From: Sphingosinicella sp942492965
GTDB taxonomy: Bacteria > Pseudomonadota > Alphaproteobacteria > Sphingomonadales > Sphingomonadaceae
NCBI GenBank assembly: GCA_942492965.1
Contig: OW818656.1
Coordinates: 3,038,001 to 3,102,000, forward strand
Length of the DNA stretch: 64,000 nt
Reading direction: 5' to 3'
Shown: positions 18,337-27,224 of the stretch, one piece after another
Numbering within the stretch: the stretch's first letter is position 1
Layout: each line of letters begins with the position of its first letter
Notes under the pieces: generated by a model
The model's input: only the letters and a program-made list of their open reading frames with translations
Databases searched by the model: none
Told to the model about the DNA's origin: nothing
Translations under genes and position numbers: made by a program

Positions 18337-20265
18337 GTGCTGAGATCGGGATTGTCAAAAGCGCTGTTTTCGGCGCTGATCGGGCTGCTCTTCGTGGTGT
18401 CTCCGGCGTTCGCGAAGGGGCGCTATAGCCACTATGTGCTCGGCGATCTCAAAGCGCCCACGCCATCTCCCGTCTCCGGCGGGCTGCTGCTGATGGGCGG
18501 CGGCGATCGCAATCATGATTCCATGCGCTGGTTCTTCGGCAAGGCCGGGCACGGTCATATCGTCATCCTGCGCGCCTCGATGGGGCCGGAGATCGGCAAG
18601 GAGTTCTACAATGAGCTCGGCGGCATCACCTCCGCCGAGACCTTCGTTTTCAAGGATCGTGCGGCCGCTGCGGACCCGAAGATCCTCGCCAGTCTGAAGC
18701 GCGCCGACGGCATTTTCATCGCGGGCGGCGATCAGTCGCGCTACGTGCGCTATTGGAGGGGCACTGCGGTGGCGGACATCCTGAACGCGCACGTCGCCGC
18801 CGGGAAGCCGCTCGCCGGGACGAGCGCCGGCCTCGCCATGCTCGGCGAGCGCCTCTACAGCGCGGAAGTCGGCAGCATCAAGAGCGACGAGGCGCTCGCC
18901 GATCCCTTCGGCGCCGCCAACACGATCGAGGGTGATTTCCTGAACCTGTCGCTGCTGAAGGGCGTCGTCACCGACACGCATTTCAAGGAGCGCAACCGCC
19001 TCGGGCGCCTGTTCGCGTTTCTTGCCAAGGCGCAGGCGGGTCGCGCTGCGGACCTGCCGCCGATGCTCGGTCTCGGCGTCGATGAAAGCGCCGCGCTCGC
19101 GGTGGAGCCGGACGGCAGCGGCCGCATCTATGCGACCGCGCCTGACGGCGGTGCGTGGCTGGTGGACGGCACCGCGCTGCGCGGCCTCAATCCCACGGGC
19201 CCGCTTGAGGCGCCGCGCATCCGCGTTGTCGGTATCGGCGCCGGCTCGGTCGTGCGTCTGCCCACGGGCGAGGTGGAGAACCCCATCTTCACGCGCCACT
19301 ACGCCGCGCACGGCGGCAAGATGAGCGAGGTGCCGCTCTGGTCGCTCGCGATCCACGGCGGCGCCGGGGTCATCGATCGCGGCGCGCTGACGCCGGAGAA
19401 GGACAAGGCCTACCGCGCCGGGCTCGACGCGGCGCTGCAGGCGGGCGGCGCCGTCCTCGGCAAGGGCGGAACGGCGATCGATGCCGTTGCCGCCGCGGTG
19501 CGCGTGCTTGAAGACAATCCGCTGTTCAACGCGGGCCGCGGCGCGGTCTTCACGGCGGAGGCCCGCAACGAGCTTGACGCCGCAATCATGGACGGCCGGA
19601 CCTTGAAGGCGGGCGCCGTCGCGGGCGTCACGCGCACGCGTCACCCGATCGATCTCGCGCGCGCCGTGATGGAGCGCACGCCCCATGTCATGCTTGCCGG
19701 GCCGGGCGCGGATCGGTTTTCCGTCGAGCAGGGCCTCGAACAGGTCGATCCGTCATGGTTCCGCACGGAGGAGCGCTGGCAGCAGCTCCAGGCCTGGCAG
19801 AAGCGCCAGCAGGCGGCGGCGCTTGATGCCACGCACCTGTTCGGCACGGTCGGCGCCGTGGCGCTCGATGCGGCGGGCAATCTCGCGGCGGCAACGTCTA
19901 CTGGCGGCATGGTTGGAAAGCGTTGGGGCCGTGTCGGCGATTCCCCGATCATCGGCGCGGGCACCTATGCGCGGAACGGCCAGTGCGCGGTTTCCGCGAC
20001 GGGCTCGGGCGAATATTTCATCCGCGAAAGCGCCGCGCGGCAGGTGTGCGACCGCGTGGCGTGGCGCGGGGAGAGCCTCTCCGATGCCGCGAAGGCGACG
20101 ATCGCCGCGGTCGGCGCGATCGGCGGGGACGGCGGACTCATCGCGATGGGCGCCGATGGGCGCCCGGCCTTCGCCCTCAACGATCTCGGCATGTATCGCG
20201 GCCGCATGGCGGCGGGCGGCGCACCCGAAACGGCCATCTACGCCGACGAAGCTTTGAAGGACTGA
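18337..20265 (+). CDS. Secreted fusion of cyanophycinase (S51) and isoaspartyl dipeptidase/asparaginase (T2)
   Basis: A 642-residue two-enzyme protein. GTG 18337 is chosen because GAGGGGAGGG ends 8 nt before it, and it begins a signal peptide ending SPAFA. Residues about 45-320 are a cyanophycinase-like S51 serine peptidase: LLLMGGGDRNHD, IAGGDQSRYVRYW, nucleophile Ser163 in GTSAGLAM, THFKERNRLGRL, and GVDESAAL. Residues about 335-642 are a type-2 asparaginase/isoaspartyl dipeptidase: AIHGGAGV, FNAGRGAVFT, nucleophile Thr504 in GTVGAVALD, then GRVGDSPIIGAGTYA. In that family the chain cuts itself just before the Thr, which would release a 139-residue beta chain. The domains match the two known steps of cyanophycin breakdown: chain to beta-Asp-Arg, then to Asp and Arg. 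Both catalytic motifs look intact. Confidence 0.9.
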   Translation: MLRSGLSKALFSALIGLLFVVSPAFAKGRYSHYVLGDLKAPTPSPVSGGLLLMGGGDRNHDSMRWFFGKAGHGHIVILRASMGPEIGKEFYNELGGITSAETFVFKDRAAAADPKILASLKRADGIFIAGGDQSRYVRYWRGTAVADILNAHVAAGKPLAGTSAGLAMLGERLYSAEVGSIKSDEALADPFGAANTIEGDFLNLSLLKGVVTDTHFKERNRLGRLFAFLAKAQAGRAADLPPMLGLGVDESAALAVEPDGSGRIYATAPDGGAWLVDGTALRGLNPTGPLEAPRIRVVGIGAGSVVRLPTGEVENPIFTRHYAAHGGKMSEVPLWSLAIHGGAGVIDRGALTPEKDKAYRAGLDAALQAGGAVLGKGGTAIDAVAAAVRVLEDNPLFNAGRGAVFTAEARNELDAAIMDGRTLKAGAVAGVTRTRHPIDLARAVMERTPHVMLAGPGADRFSVEQGLEQVDPSWFRTEERWQQLQAWQKRQQAAALDATHLFGTVGAVALDAAGNLAAATSTGGMVGKRWGRVGDSPIIGAGTYARNGQCAVSATGSGEYFIRESAARQVCDRVAWRGESLSDAAKATIAAVGAIGGDGGLIAMGADGRPAFALNDLGMYRGRMAAGGAPETAIYADEALKD

Positions 20266-20329
20266 CACTGCCGCCGCTTGCGTTGCGGCGCGTCTTGTCC
20301 TTAGCTGTCCCCAGACGATGGGGAGATCG

Positions 20330-22402
20330 ATGATGCGCCTGGTTCTGATCGCCGCGCTGCTGGCGTCTGCCGCTATTAGCCCCGCCCGCGCGCATGAAGC
20401 GCCTGCGCCTGCCGAGCAGTCGAAGCCTGTCCCGAAGGACCAGCTGCTGAAGCCGCCTGCCGGCGCGGTGCATTATCTCATGGTGTCCGAAGCGGGCACG
20501 CACGGCAGCCAGTGGCGCTGGCAGCTGCCGGATGGCCGCACGGCGTATCGCTGGTCGCAGGAGCTGCGCGGCTGGATCACCGAGATGGATCAGGTGACGA
20601 CGTTCGGCCCCGGCGGCACGATCGAGGCGCTGACGGTGCGCGGCGTCACCATGTCGGGAGACGCGGCCGAGGCGTTCCGCGTCGAAAACGGCCGCGCGAT
20701 CTGGAAGACCGCGAACGACGCGGGCGAGGCACCGGCGGGCGGCTGGTACATCCCGGCGGGCGGCGTCGGCATCGCGGGCGCCCCGCTGATCGAGGCGCTT
20801 GCGGCGGCGGGCGACAAGGGCCTCGATTTCCTGCCGAGCGGCAAGGGCCGCATGACCTTCGGCGGCACGCAGACGATCCAAGGGCCCTCTGGTCCCAAGA
20901 CGGTCCAGCTCGCCTTCATCAGCGGCATTCTGCCCTCGCCGGTTCCCGTGTGGCTTGATGAGAACAAGCGCTATTTCGCCGAGATCAGCTACATCTCGCT
21001 GCTCCCCGCGGGCTACGAGGGCGCGCTGCGCCAACTCCGCGACGCGCAGGACGCTGCAACGGCAGAGGCTGTCGCGGGCATCGCGAAGCGCTTCCTCGAT
21101 CCCGCCGCGAAAGCCCCGGTCCTCTTCGACAACGTCCAGCTCTTCGATGCCGACAAGGGCGCGTTCCTCGCAAACCGCGCGGTTCTGGCGAGGGACGGCA
21201 AGATCGCGGCCATCGGCGCGGCGGGATCGCTGAAAGCCCCCGCCGGTGCGCGCGTCATCGATGGTCGCGGCAAGACGCTGGTGCCCGGCATCTGGGATAG
21301 CCACCTCCACATCGGCGACGACTGGAGCGTGCTCAGCAACATCGCGAACGGCATCACCAGCTTCCGCAGCCCCGGCACCACGTTCGATCGCGCGGTGGAG
21401 GTGGTGAAGCGCCGCGCCGCCGGCAAACTCCTGATGGGCGAGCCCTTCATCTCCGCCATCGTGGACAAGAAGGATCCGCTCGCCGCGCAGGGTGCCGAGG
21501 TGGTGAGCAGCGCGGAGGAAACCGTCGCCGCCGTGCGCCGCATCAAGGATGCGGGCCTCTGGGGCGTGAAGTTCTACACCTCGATGAACCCGGCGTGGAT
21601 CGCGCCCGCCGCGGCGGAGGCGCACCGCCTTGGCCTCCATGTGCACGGCCATGTGCCCGCCACGATGAAGCCGAGCGAGGCCGTCGCCGCCGGCTACGAC
21701 GAGCTCACCCACCTCAATTTCGTGGTGATGGAGGCGATGCCGCGCGCGGTGATCGACAAGGCGAACACCCGCCAGCGCATGGAGGGGCCGGCGCGCTACT
21801 TCAAGGATGTCGATCTCGATGGCCCGCTGATGTCGGGCTTCATCGCCGATCTCGCCCGCCGCAAGACACAGGTGGACCCCACCATCGTCATCTTCGAAGG
21901 GATGCTCACGCAGGATGGCGGAAAGCCCCATCCGGCCTACGCGCCCTACATGGGCATCATCTCCCCCGTGCTGGAGCGCTCGCAGTTCACCGCCGGCGGC
22001 TATCCGCTGGTCGAGGGGCTGACGCGGGATGATTATCGCCGCAGCTATGCGAAGATGGTGGCGCTGGTCGGCCGGCTCCACAAGGCCGGTGTCACGATCG
22101 TGGCGGGCACGGACGGCTGGGGGATCGAGCTTATCCGCGAGCTCGAAATCTATCAGCAGGCCGGCTTCACCCCCGCCGAGGCGCTGCAGAGCGCAACCAT
22201 CGTCCCCGCGCGCGTGGTGGGCGCAGATGCGCGCACCGGCTCGATCGCGGTGGGCAAGGAGGCGGACATGGTTCTGGTGGACGGCGACGTCTCAACCGAG
22301 CTCGGCGCGCTCCGCCGCGTGATGACCGTGGTCAGCGACGGCTATGTGATGGATGCCGCGGAGTTGCGGAAGGCAGCGGGGTATAGCGGGGCGCCGAAGT
22401 AG
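20330..22402 (+). CDS. Secreted metal-dependent amidohydrolase
   Basis: A 690-residue exported amidohydrolase-superfamily protein. The start at 20330 follows GGGGAG and opens a signal peptide ending SPARA; an ATG at 20318 is possible. The C-terminal half is the TIM-barrel: LVPGIWDSHLHIGDD with metal ligands His325 and His327, then LHVHGHVPA, DELTHLNFV and TIVAGTDGWG. The N-terminal 270 residues are an extra domain of unknown function. Members of this group hydrolyse dipeptides (prolidase-like) or cyclic amides. It follows the cyanophycinase fusion by 64 bp in the same direction and may process the dipeptides released upstream. A decayed M19 fragment follows immediately. Confidence 0.85.
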   Translation: MMRLVLIAALLASAAISPARAHEAPAPAEQSKPVPKDQLLKPPAGAVHYLMVSEAGTHGSQWRWQLPDGRTAYRWSQELRGWITEMDQVTTFGPGGTIEALTVRGVTMSGDAAEAFRVENGRAIWKTANDAGEAPAGGWYIPAGGVGIAGAPLIEALAAAGDKGLDFLPSGKGRMTFGGTQTIQGPSGPKTVQLAFISGILPSPVPVWLDENKRYFAEISYISLLPAGYEGALRQLRDAQDAATAEAVAGIAKRFLDPAAKAPVLFDNVQLFDADKGAFLANRAVLARDGKIAAIGAAGSLKAPAGARVIDGRGKTLVPGIWDSHLHIGDDWSVLSNIANGITSFRSPGTTFDRAVEVVKRRAAGKLLMGEPFISAIVDKKDPLAAQGAEVVSSAEETVAAVRRIKDAGLWGVKFYTSMNPAWIAPAAAEAHRLGLHVHGHVPATMKPSEAVAAGYDELTHLNFVVMEAMPRAVIDKANTRQRMEGPARYFKDVDLDGPLMSGFIADLARRKTQVDPTIVIFEGMLTQDGGKPHPAYAPYMGIISPVLERSQFTAGGYPLVEGLTRDDYRRSYAKMVALVGRLHKAGVTIVAGTDGWGIELIRELEIYQQAGFTPAEALQSATIVPARVVGADARTGSIAVGKEADMVLVDGDVSTELGALRRVMTVVSDGYVMDAAELRKAAGYSGAPK

Positions 22403-22424
22403 GCGCGCCGCTGCGGGAGGGCGT

Positions 22425-22550
22425 CTCGGCATCGGCAGCGACCAGACCATCGCCGCCGAAATGGACCGCGCGAAGTACCCGGCGCGCGTCATCGAAAAGG
22501 TGATCGACGGGAATTTCGACCGGCTGTTCCGCGAGGTTTGGGCGGGGTGA
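22425..22550 (+). pseudogene. Remnant of a second M19 dipeptidase-like gene
   Basis: This 126-bp piece translates to GIGSDQT followed directly by an AAEMDRAKYPARVIEKV...NFDRLF segment and a stop. It matches residues 294-299 of the gene at 14164-15312 joined to residues 349-382, with about 50 intervening residues deleted. Nucleotide similarity to the intact gene is very high across both parts. There is no start of its own and no ribosome site. It lies 23 bp after the amidohydrolase stop and appears to be the scar of a duplicated gene. Confidence 0.85.
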
Positions 22551-22610
22551 GGGGGAACCTCCGTTGCGGGAGTGCCGCCAGCTTCGCCTGACCGGCGGCT
22601 GCTCCTCAGT

Positions 22611-22636
22611 GTCATACCGGCGAAGGCCGGTATCCA
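22611..22636. repeat. Short palindromic REP-like element
   Basis: GTCATACCGGC followed by GAAG and GCCGGTATCCA gives 8-nt complementary arms (22614-22621 and 22626-22633). Motifs of this shape are dispersed between genes in sphingomonad genomes. It sits in the spacer between the M19 remnant and the AT-rich KAP gene, at the edge of the composition change. Confidence 0.6.
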
Positions 22637-22708
22637 CACATTTGGCTGTGTGCGACCGAGGGCGCGCGTTTGTCAGAGAATGCCGTAGGCTAGCCGAGCT
22701 CGAAGTCC

Positions 22709-24910
22709 TCATTCATCTTCGTCATCTCCGAAGCGATCCGGCGATTTACCAGCGTGTATCCTATCGACTCCTTCGATGAGCGCCTTCAGCAGTGCTCGCT
22801 CGTCGTCGGTAAACCCATCGCTCTGGTTGAGGTACCGCTTCGCATTGTTATAGATCACATCAAGGTCATAGAGGTTCACATCGGGCTGTTCGCGATACGT
22901 GTAATGAACACCTTTGCCAGAAGAGCTCTGAGCAACCAGTCCTTTGATGACTTTTGCGGCAAACCTACCATCCGCCTCAATGCCATTCCTAAGCCATTCC
23001 TTTGCGGCTGCGGGGTCGCCCAAGTGTTTCCATGACCGCGCTATGTCCCAAAAGAAGGGGGCGCTGGCTAGCGAGCCATCGTCAGCTGCAGCTTGAATCT
23101 TTAACATAAGGACGAAGCCCAGCTTCTCGAAGTCCTCCTTGCTGATGACTTCAAGACCCGGATCGTCGCTTGGGAAAATGCCGAGTTCGCGACCTCGTTC
23201 AACGTAGAGGGTGGCAAGGACGAACGGAGAGTCCGATTGCTCGTAGGCGGCGACGAGATACTGGCCAGCGTTCTCTTTTCCCCAGACCTCGAGAAGTTCG
23301 CGTACAAGTAAGCGAAATGTTCTGCTTGGATCAAGGGTAAATATTTCTCCACCCCAAGGTATAGAAAATACGTCCTTGCCGATTGATAGTAGTGCATTGA
23401 GAAGTTCTTGAGTGGGACTGGGTATTGGATGGACATTAAATCGTGCTAGAATCTCACGGAGAAAGATCCCGATCATCGCTTGATTTCGATTATTGTTCTT
23501 GCCGATGTATGTTTGAAGATCGTATGTTATTTTCTTTTCGTCGTTGAGGTTGTTGAACACTGCATCGATCGTCGCCTTGGGTACAGCGTCAGTGCTAGGG
23601 TTGAGAGCGAAGTAGGAATCATAGCCAGCTTCGCTCGCTAAGCCTCGACGAACTTGCGAAGCGATGTGATTTTCTTGGATCATGTAACGACTTCCTTCGA
23701 ACCACTTTCCGTGCTGGGGAAACAGAACTGTGAAAAGCTCCATCAGAGGAATCACAGTCGCGGGCTGCAACAAGGTCTTCAGCGCCTCGATATTGGCCTT
23801 CCGTTCATCGTCTGCACCCATGAAGTAGCGCCCCTCGCTGAAGAGGAACTCGCGGTTGCGCCGAATCCAGTTGAAAGCAACGGGATCGAAAAGACGCATA
23901 CCCTCGATTGCGACCAGATCTTGAGAATCGAATTCGCCCTTCAATGCTGGCCAGGAGAATTTCAGCGCATTTGAGAAGCGCAGCACATCACGTGGATAAT
24001 TGATCCAACGGTGAACACCGGCCCGCACGATGTACTGCCATCTAACCGAGTCCTCACCATCCACAGTGATGAACTTGATCTCCTCGTCTAGCATCGCCAG
24101 AAGAATGTGCTTCCCGGGCAGAGGGAGCTCAATCTCCTGCTGTACGATCTTCTCCGCAAACCGGGGCCCAACGCGATCGATACCTTCGTCGAGCGCCTGC
24201 CATACGATATCTCGGTCGTATACGAGCAGGTAAATGACGTTAGGCAGACGGCCGATGGTTTTCACCATCTGCATAATCGACTTGATCTCGCCGTCTTCGA
24301 GCCGATCGATATCATCGATCGTGACCAGTAATCGCCGGTTACTGTTGCTGAGCTGCTGCCTGAGTCTCTCGTAGGCCGTTTGAAGGCTGGGCGTGTCGAG
24401 GAACTTGCTCAGGGCAGCGTTTAGGGCTTTCTTTCCGGCAGCGCCCGCCAAGCCAGAGATCGCACCGCCACTTGGATCAACTGCCAGAGCCATCTTGGCT
24501 GCGGCATCAACCAATTTGTCCGCACCTTCCGCCGCTGTGCGCGCGCCTTTGCGCCACGCCTTCTTGAGTTGACCCTCTTTAGGTTTCAAGTGTTCAGATA
24601 ACAATTTAAAGAACGCCGCCATCAGATCTTGGTGACCGGAGACGATCCACGGTCGGAAGTCGATGTGTTCAATCTTCTTCGTGTCAACTGCAGTCTCGTT
24701 GCGTGTCTTGATGTACTCGAGGATAAAGTTAACGAAAGTGGTTTTGCCGGAGCCCCATCTTCCGTGAAGTCCAACGACGTAACCGTTGGGCACATCCATG
24801 TCGGCGAGGATGTCCGCTAAACGCTTTGCGAATGATGCGTAGCCGAGGCGATCATCCTTAAGAGCCTTTTTCGGCTGGTCGTCACCTAGTGTATATTCAT
24901 CGTTCTTCAT
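22709..24910 (-). CDS. KAP-family P-loop NTPase
   Basis: A 733-residue KAP-family NTPase. The Walker A motif GLHGRWGSGKTT lies at residues 47-58 and Walker B LLVTIDDIDRLE at 194-205. Between them is a moderately hydrophobic helical insert (about 125-170) where many KAP proteins carry membrane helices; here it looks amphipathic rather than clearly membrane-spanning. The long C-terminal region has no motif I recognise. KAP NTPases occur sporadically in bacteria and several are linked to phage defence or plasmid maintenance. The gene is clearly more AT-rich than its neighbours, stands alone and has no adjacent nuclease or toxin. Seven consecutive Gs (minus strand, 24921-24927) sit where the ribosome site should be. 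Confidence 0.85.
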   Translation of the reverse strand: MKNDEYTLGDDQPKKALKDDRLGYASFAKRLADILADMDVPNGYVVGLHGRWGSGKTTFVNFILEYIKTRNETAVDTKKIEHIDFRPWIVSGHQDLMAAFFKLLSEHLKPKEGQLKKAWRKGARTAAEGADKLVDAAAKMALAVDPSGGAISGLAGAAGKKALNAALSKFLDTPSLQTAYERLRQQLSNSNRRLLVTIDDIDRLEDGEIKSIMQMVKTIGRLPNVIYLLVYDRDIVWQALDEGIDRVGPRFAEKIVQQEIELPLPGKHILLAMLDEEIKFITVDGEDSVRWQYIVRAGVHRWINYPRDVLRFSNALKFSWPALKGEFDSQDLVAIEGMRLFDPVAFNWIRRNREFLFSEGRYFMGADDERKANIEALKTLLQPATVIPLMELFTVLFPQHGKWFEGSRYMIQENHIASQVRRGLASEAGYDSYFALNPSTDAVPKATIDAVFNNLNDEKKITYDLQTYIGKNNNRNQAMIGIFLREILARFNVHPIPSPTQELLNALLSIGKDVFSIPWGGEIFTLDPSRTFRLLVRELLEVWGKENAGQYLVAAYEQSDSPFVLATLYVERGRELGIFPSDDPGLEVISKEDFEKLGFVLMLKIQAAADDGSLASAPFFWDIARSWKHLGDPAAAKEWLRNGIEADGRFAAKVIKGLVAQSSSGKGVHYTYREQPDVNLYDLDVIYNNAKRYLNQSDGFTDDERALLKALIEGVDRIHAGKSPDRFGDDEDE

Positions 24911-25214
24911 CGCGCTGCTGCCCCCCCGTTCAGCACAATTCGAGCCCTCAAGCTGTCTAGTTGAACATACTTATACCTGAAATCACCACCACCGCCCGCC
25001 ATTCATTAAGTTCCTCGGCGCCCGCACCCACCCCCACTTACTTCAGTGTAAATTAGATTGCACTCAGCACGCTTTTGCGTATCCTCACTCCGCATTTTGC
25101 GCGCGAAGGGAGAGTCGCGCGGCCGGATGCTGTGTGCGTGCGGGCGTACTGTGGGAGGCGCGCCCGCCGCACACGATCGGCCCGAATAAGCGGGTTTTGG
25201 TGGGAGGGTTATTC
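24911..25214. other. AT-rich spacer between divergent genes
   Basis: This 304-bp spacer lies between the KAP gene and the P450 gene. It is AT-rich for about 170 bp next to the KAP gene and returns to host-like composition after about 25080, which marks the likely right edge of the acquired segment. Apart from the C7 run at 24921-24927 I see no gene, repeat or attachment-site pair. Confidence 0.55.
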
Positions 25215-26642
25215 ATGAACGCGCCGGTTCATCCGCAGGAGTTCCGCACCGACGACGGCTCGACGCCGGCGGAGCGTTTCGCGCGGCTTCGCGAAACCGG
25301 CTATGCCGATCTCGCGCATCTGCCGGGGGAAATGCCGGGCTCGCGGCTCGGCGGGATGCTGCGCACGCTGCGTTTCCTGAAAGACCCGCTCACCATGGTG
25401 CGCGATCAGGTGGATCGCTTCGGGCGCGTTTACCGCACGCCCAACATCGGCGGCGGCTGGCAGGTCACGCTGATCGGGCCGGAGGCGAACGAGCTTGTCT
25501 TCATGGATCGCGACAAGACCTTCTCGTCGGAGCAGGGCTGGAATCCCATCCTCGATCGCGTGTTCCCGCGCGGCGTGATGCTGATGGATTTCGAGGAGCA
25601 CCGCGTTCACCGCAAAACGCTGTCGGTCGCCTTCAAGCCCGCGCCGATGCAGAATTACTTGGGCGCGCTGCAGGAAGGCATCGCCGCGCGCGTCGCCAAG
25701 TGGCCGCAGGATGTGAAATTCTATCCGGCGATCAAGCAGCTCACGCTCGATCTCGCCGCCACCTCGTTCCTCGGCATCCCCTGGGGGCCGGAGGCGGACC
25801 GCATCAACACCAGCTTCGTCGATATGGTCGCCGCGTCCATCGGCATCGTGCGAAAGCCCTTGCCGTTCACCGCGATGGCGCGCGGCGTGAAGGGCCGCGC
25901 CTTCATGTGCGCCTTCTTCGGGCGGGAAATCCCCAAGCGCCGCGGCGCGGCGGGGGACGATATCTTCACGCAGATCTGCAATGCGGAGCACGAGGACGAG
26001 GCGACCGGGCAGACGCGCCTGCTCACCGATCAGGAAATCATCGATCACATGAATTTCCTGATGATGGCCGCGCACGACACGCTCACCTCCTCGCTCACCT
26101 CCACCGTCTATTATCTCGGCGCCTCGCCGCAGTGGCAGGAGGAGCTGCGCGCCGAGGTGCGCGGCGCGCGCGCCGATTTCGGGGACCGGATTCCTTATGC
26201 AGAGCTGGATCGCTTCGAAAAGACCGAGTGGGCGTTCAAGGAGGCGATGCGCCTGAATGCGCCCGTGCCCGCGCTGCCGCGCCGCGCGCTCAAGGATTTC
26301 ACGTTCGGGAACCATACGATCCCGGCGGGCACACACATCGGCGTCAACCCGATGATGACGCACCGTCTCCCCGATCTCTGGCCGGATCCGGACCGGTTCG
26401 ATCCCTCGCGCTTCTCGCCTGAAAATTCAAAGGGTCGGCACAAATACGCCTGGGTGCCCTTCGGCGGCGGCGGCCACATGTGTCTTGGCCTGCACTTCGC
26501 CTACATGCAGGCGAAGGCCTTCCTGTTCGAACTGCTGGACAAGCGCCGCATCGTGCTGCTGGAGGGGTACAAGCCCGATTTCGCCATGTTCCCCATGCCC
26601 CGGCCCCGCGACGGCCTCCCGCTCAGGCTTGAGAGGCTCTGA
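25215..26642 (+). CDS. Cytochrome P450
   Basis: A 475-residue cytoplasmic P450 monooxygenase. ATG 25215 follows GGGAGG; an in-frame start at 25134 would add residues unlike the family. Diagnostic motifs: the I-helix oxygen-binding segment MMAAHDTLTSS near residues 283-293, ExxR as FKEAMRL, and the haem-binding loop VPFGGGGHMCLG with Cys423 as the thiolate ligand. No ferredoxin or reductase is adjacent, so redox partners must come from elsewhere. The substrate cannot be told; the length and the intact HDT triad fit bacterial P450s that act on fatty, terpenoid or sterol-like compounds. Confidence 0.93.
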   Translation: MNAPVHPQEFRTDDGSTPAERFARLRETGYADLAHLPGEMPGSRLGGMLRTLRFLKDPLTMVRDQVDRFGRVYRTPNIGGGWQVTLIGPEANELVFMDRDKTFSSEQGWNPILDRVFPRGVMLMDFEEHRVHRKTLSVAFKPAPMQNYLGALQEGIAARVAKWPQDVKFYPAIKQLTLDLAATSFLGIPWGPEADRINTSFVDMVAASIGIVRKPLPFTAMARGVKGRAFMCAFFGREIPKRRGAAGDDIFTQICNAEHEDEATGQTRLLTDQEIIDHMNFLMMAAHDTLTSSLTSTVYYLGASPQWQEELRAEVRGARADFGDRIPYAELDRFEKTEWAFKEAMRLNAPVPALPRRALKDFTFGNHTIPAGTHIGVNPMMTHRLPDLWPDPDRFDPSRFSPENSKGRHKYAWVPFGGGGHMCLGLHFAYMQAKAFLFELLDKRRIVLLEGYKPDFAMFPMPRPRDGLPLRLERL

Positions 26643-27096
26643 CCGGCAGCGCGGTGGTACTCTTGATCTCCGAAAGCGCCATCGAAGAGGTGATCTCCTG
26701 CACGCCGGGCAGGCGGGAGAGCCTCTCGAAGAACAGCTTTTCGTAAGCCTCGATGTCCGTCGTCACGATCCGCAGCAGGAAGTCCGTCGTGCCCATCAGC
26801 ACGTAGCATTCCTGGATCTCCTCGATCTCCCGCACCGTCGCTTCGAATTCCGCCATGTGCGCCCGCCCGTGCGCGGAGAGCTTCACGTTCGCGAAGACCT
26901 GCGCGCCGAGGCCCACCTTGCGCCTGTCGAGCAGCGCCACGCGCTTGCGGATGATCCCGTCCTCCTCCATCGCCGCGATGCGCCGCCAGCACGGCGATTG
27001 CGAGAGACCGACGCGCTCGGCGATCTCCGCGGTGGAAAGGCTGCAATCCTCCTGCAGAACGCGAAGAATTTTTCGGTCGAAATCGTCAAGGCGCAT
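26623..27096 (-). CDS. Lrp/AsnC-family transcriptional regulator
   Basis: A 157-residue feast/famine regulator. The N-terminal winged HTH begins LDDFDRKILRVLQEDCSLS and contains TAEIAERVGLSQSPCWRRI; the C-terminal RAM/ACT-like domain (VLMGTTDFLLRIVTTD) binds amino acids. The start at 27096 fits the family length; an in-frame start at 27138 would add 14 residues. It is convergent with the P450 gene, overlapping its 3' end by 20 bp, and divergent from the small ACT-like protein at 27225, which is a likely target. Confidence 0.9.
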   Translation of the reverse strand: MRLDDFDRKILRVLQEDCSLSTAEIAERVGLSQSPCWRRIAAMEEDGIIRKRVALLDRRKVGLGAQVFANVKLSAHGRAHMAEFEATVREIEEIQECYVLMGTTDFLLRIVTTDIEAYEKLFFERLSRLPGVQEITSSMALSEIKSTTALPVRASQA

Positions 27097-27224
27097 AAAT
27101 TTCGCTTTGTAAAATGGGATTTGACGATTTTTATGCACAGAATCGGTTAAAGCTCAATCGCTTTGCATCCCTTTTTCTGTGCGCTCGTGCGAGAAGTGCA
27201 CCGCAAACTTGAAAAAGGAATGTC

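Noticed and set aside
22560..25214. Prophage or integrative element around the KAP gene
   Set aside because: No integrase, tRNA, direct-repeat attachment pair or phage structural gene is present; only base composition suggests transfer.
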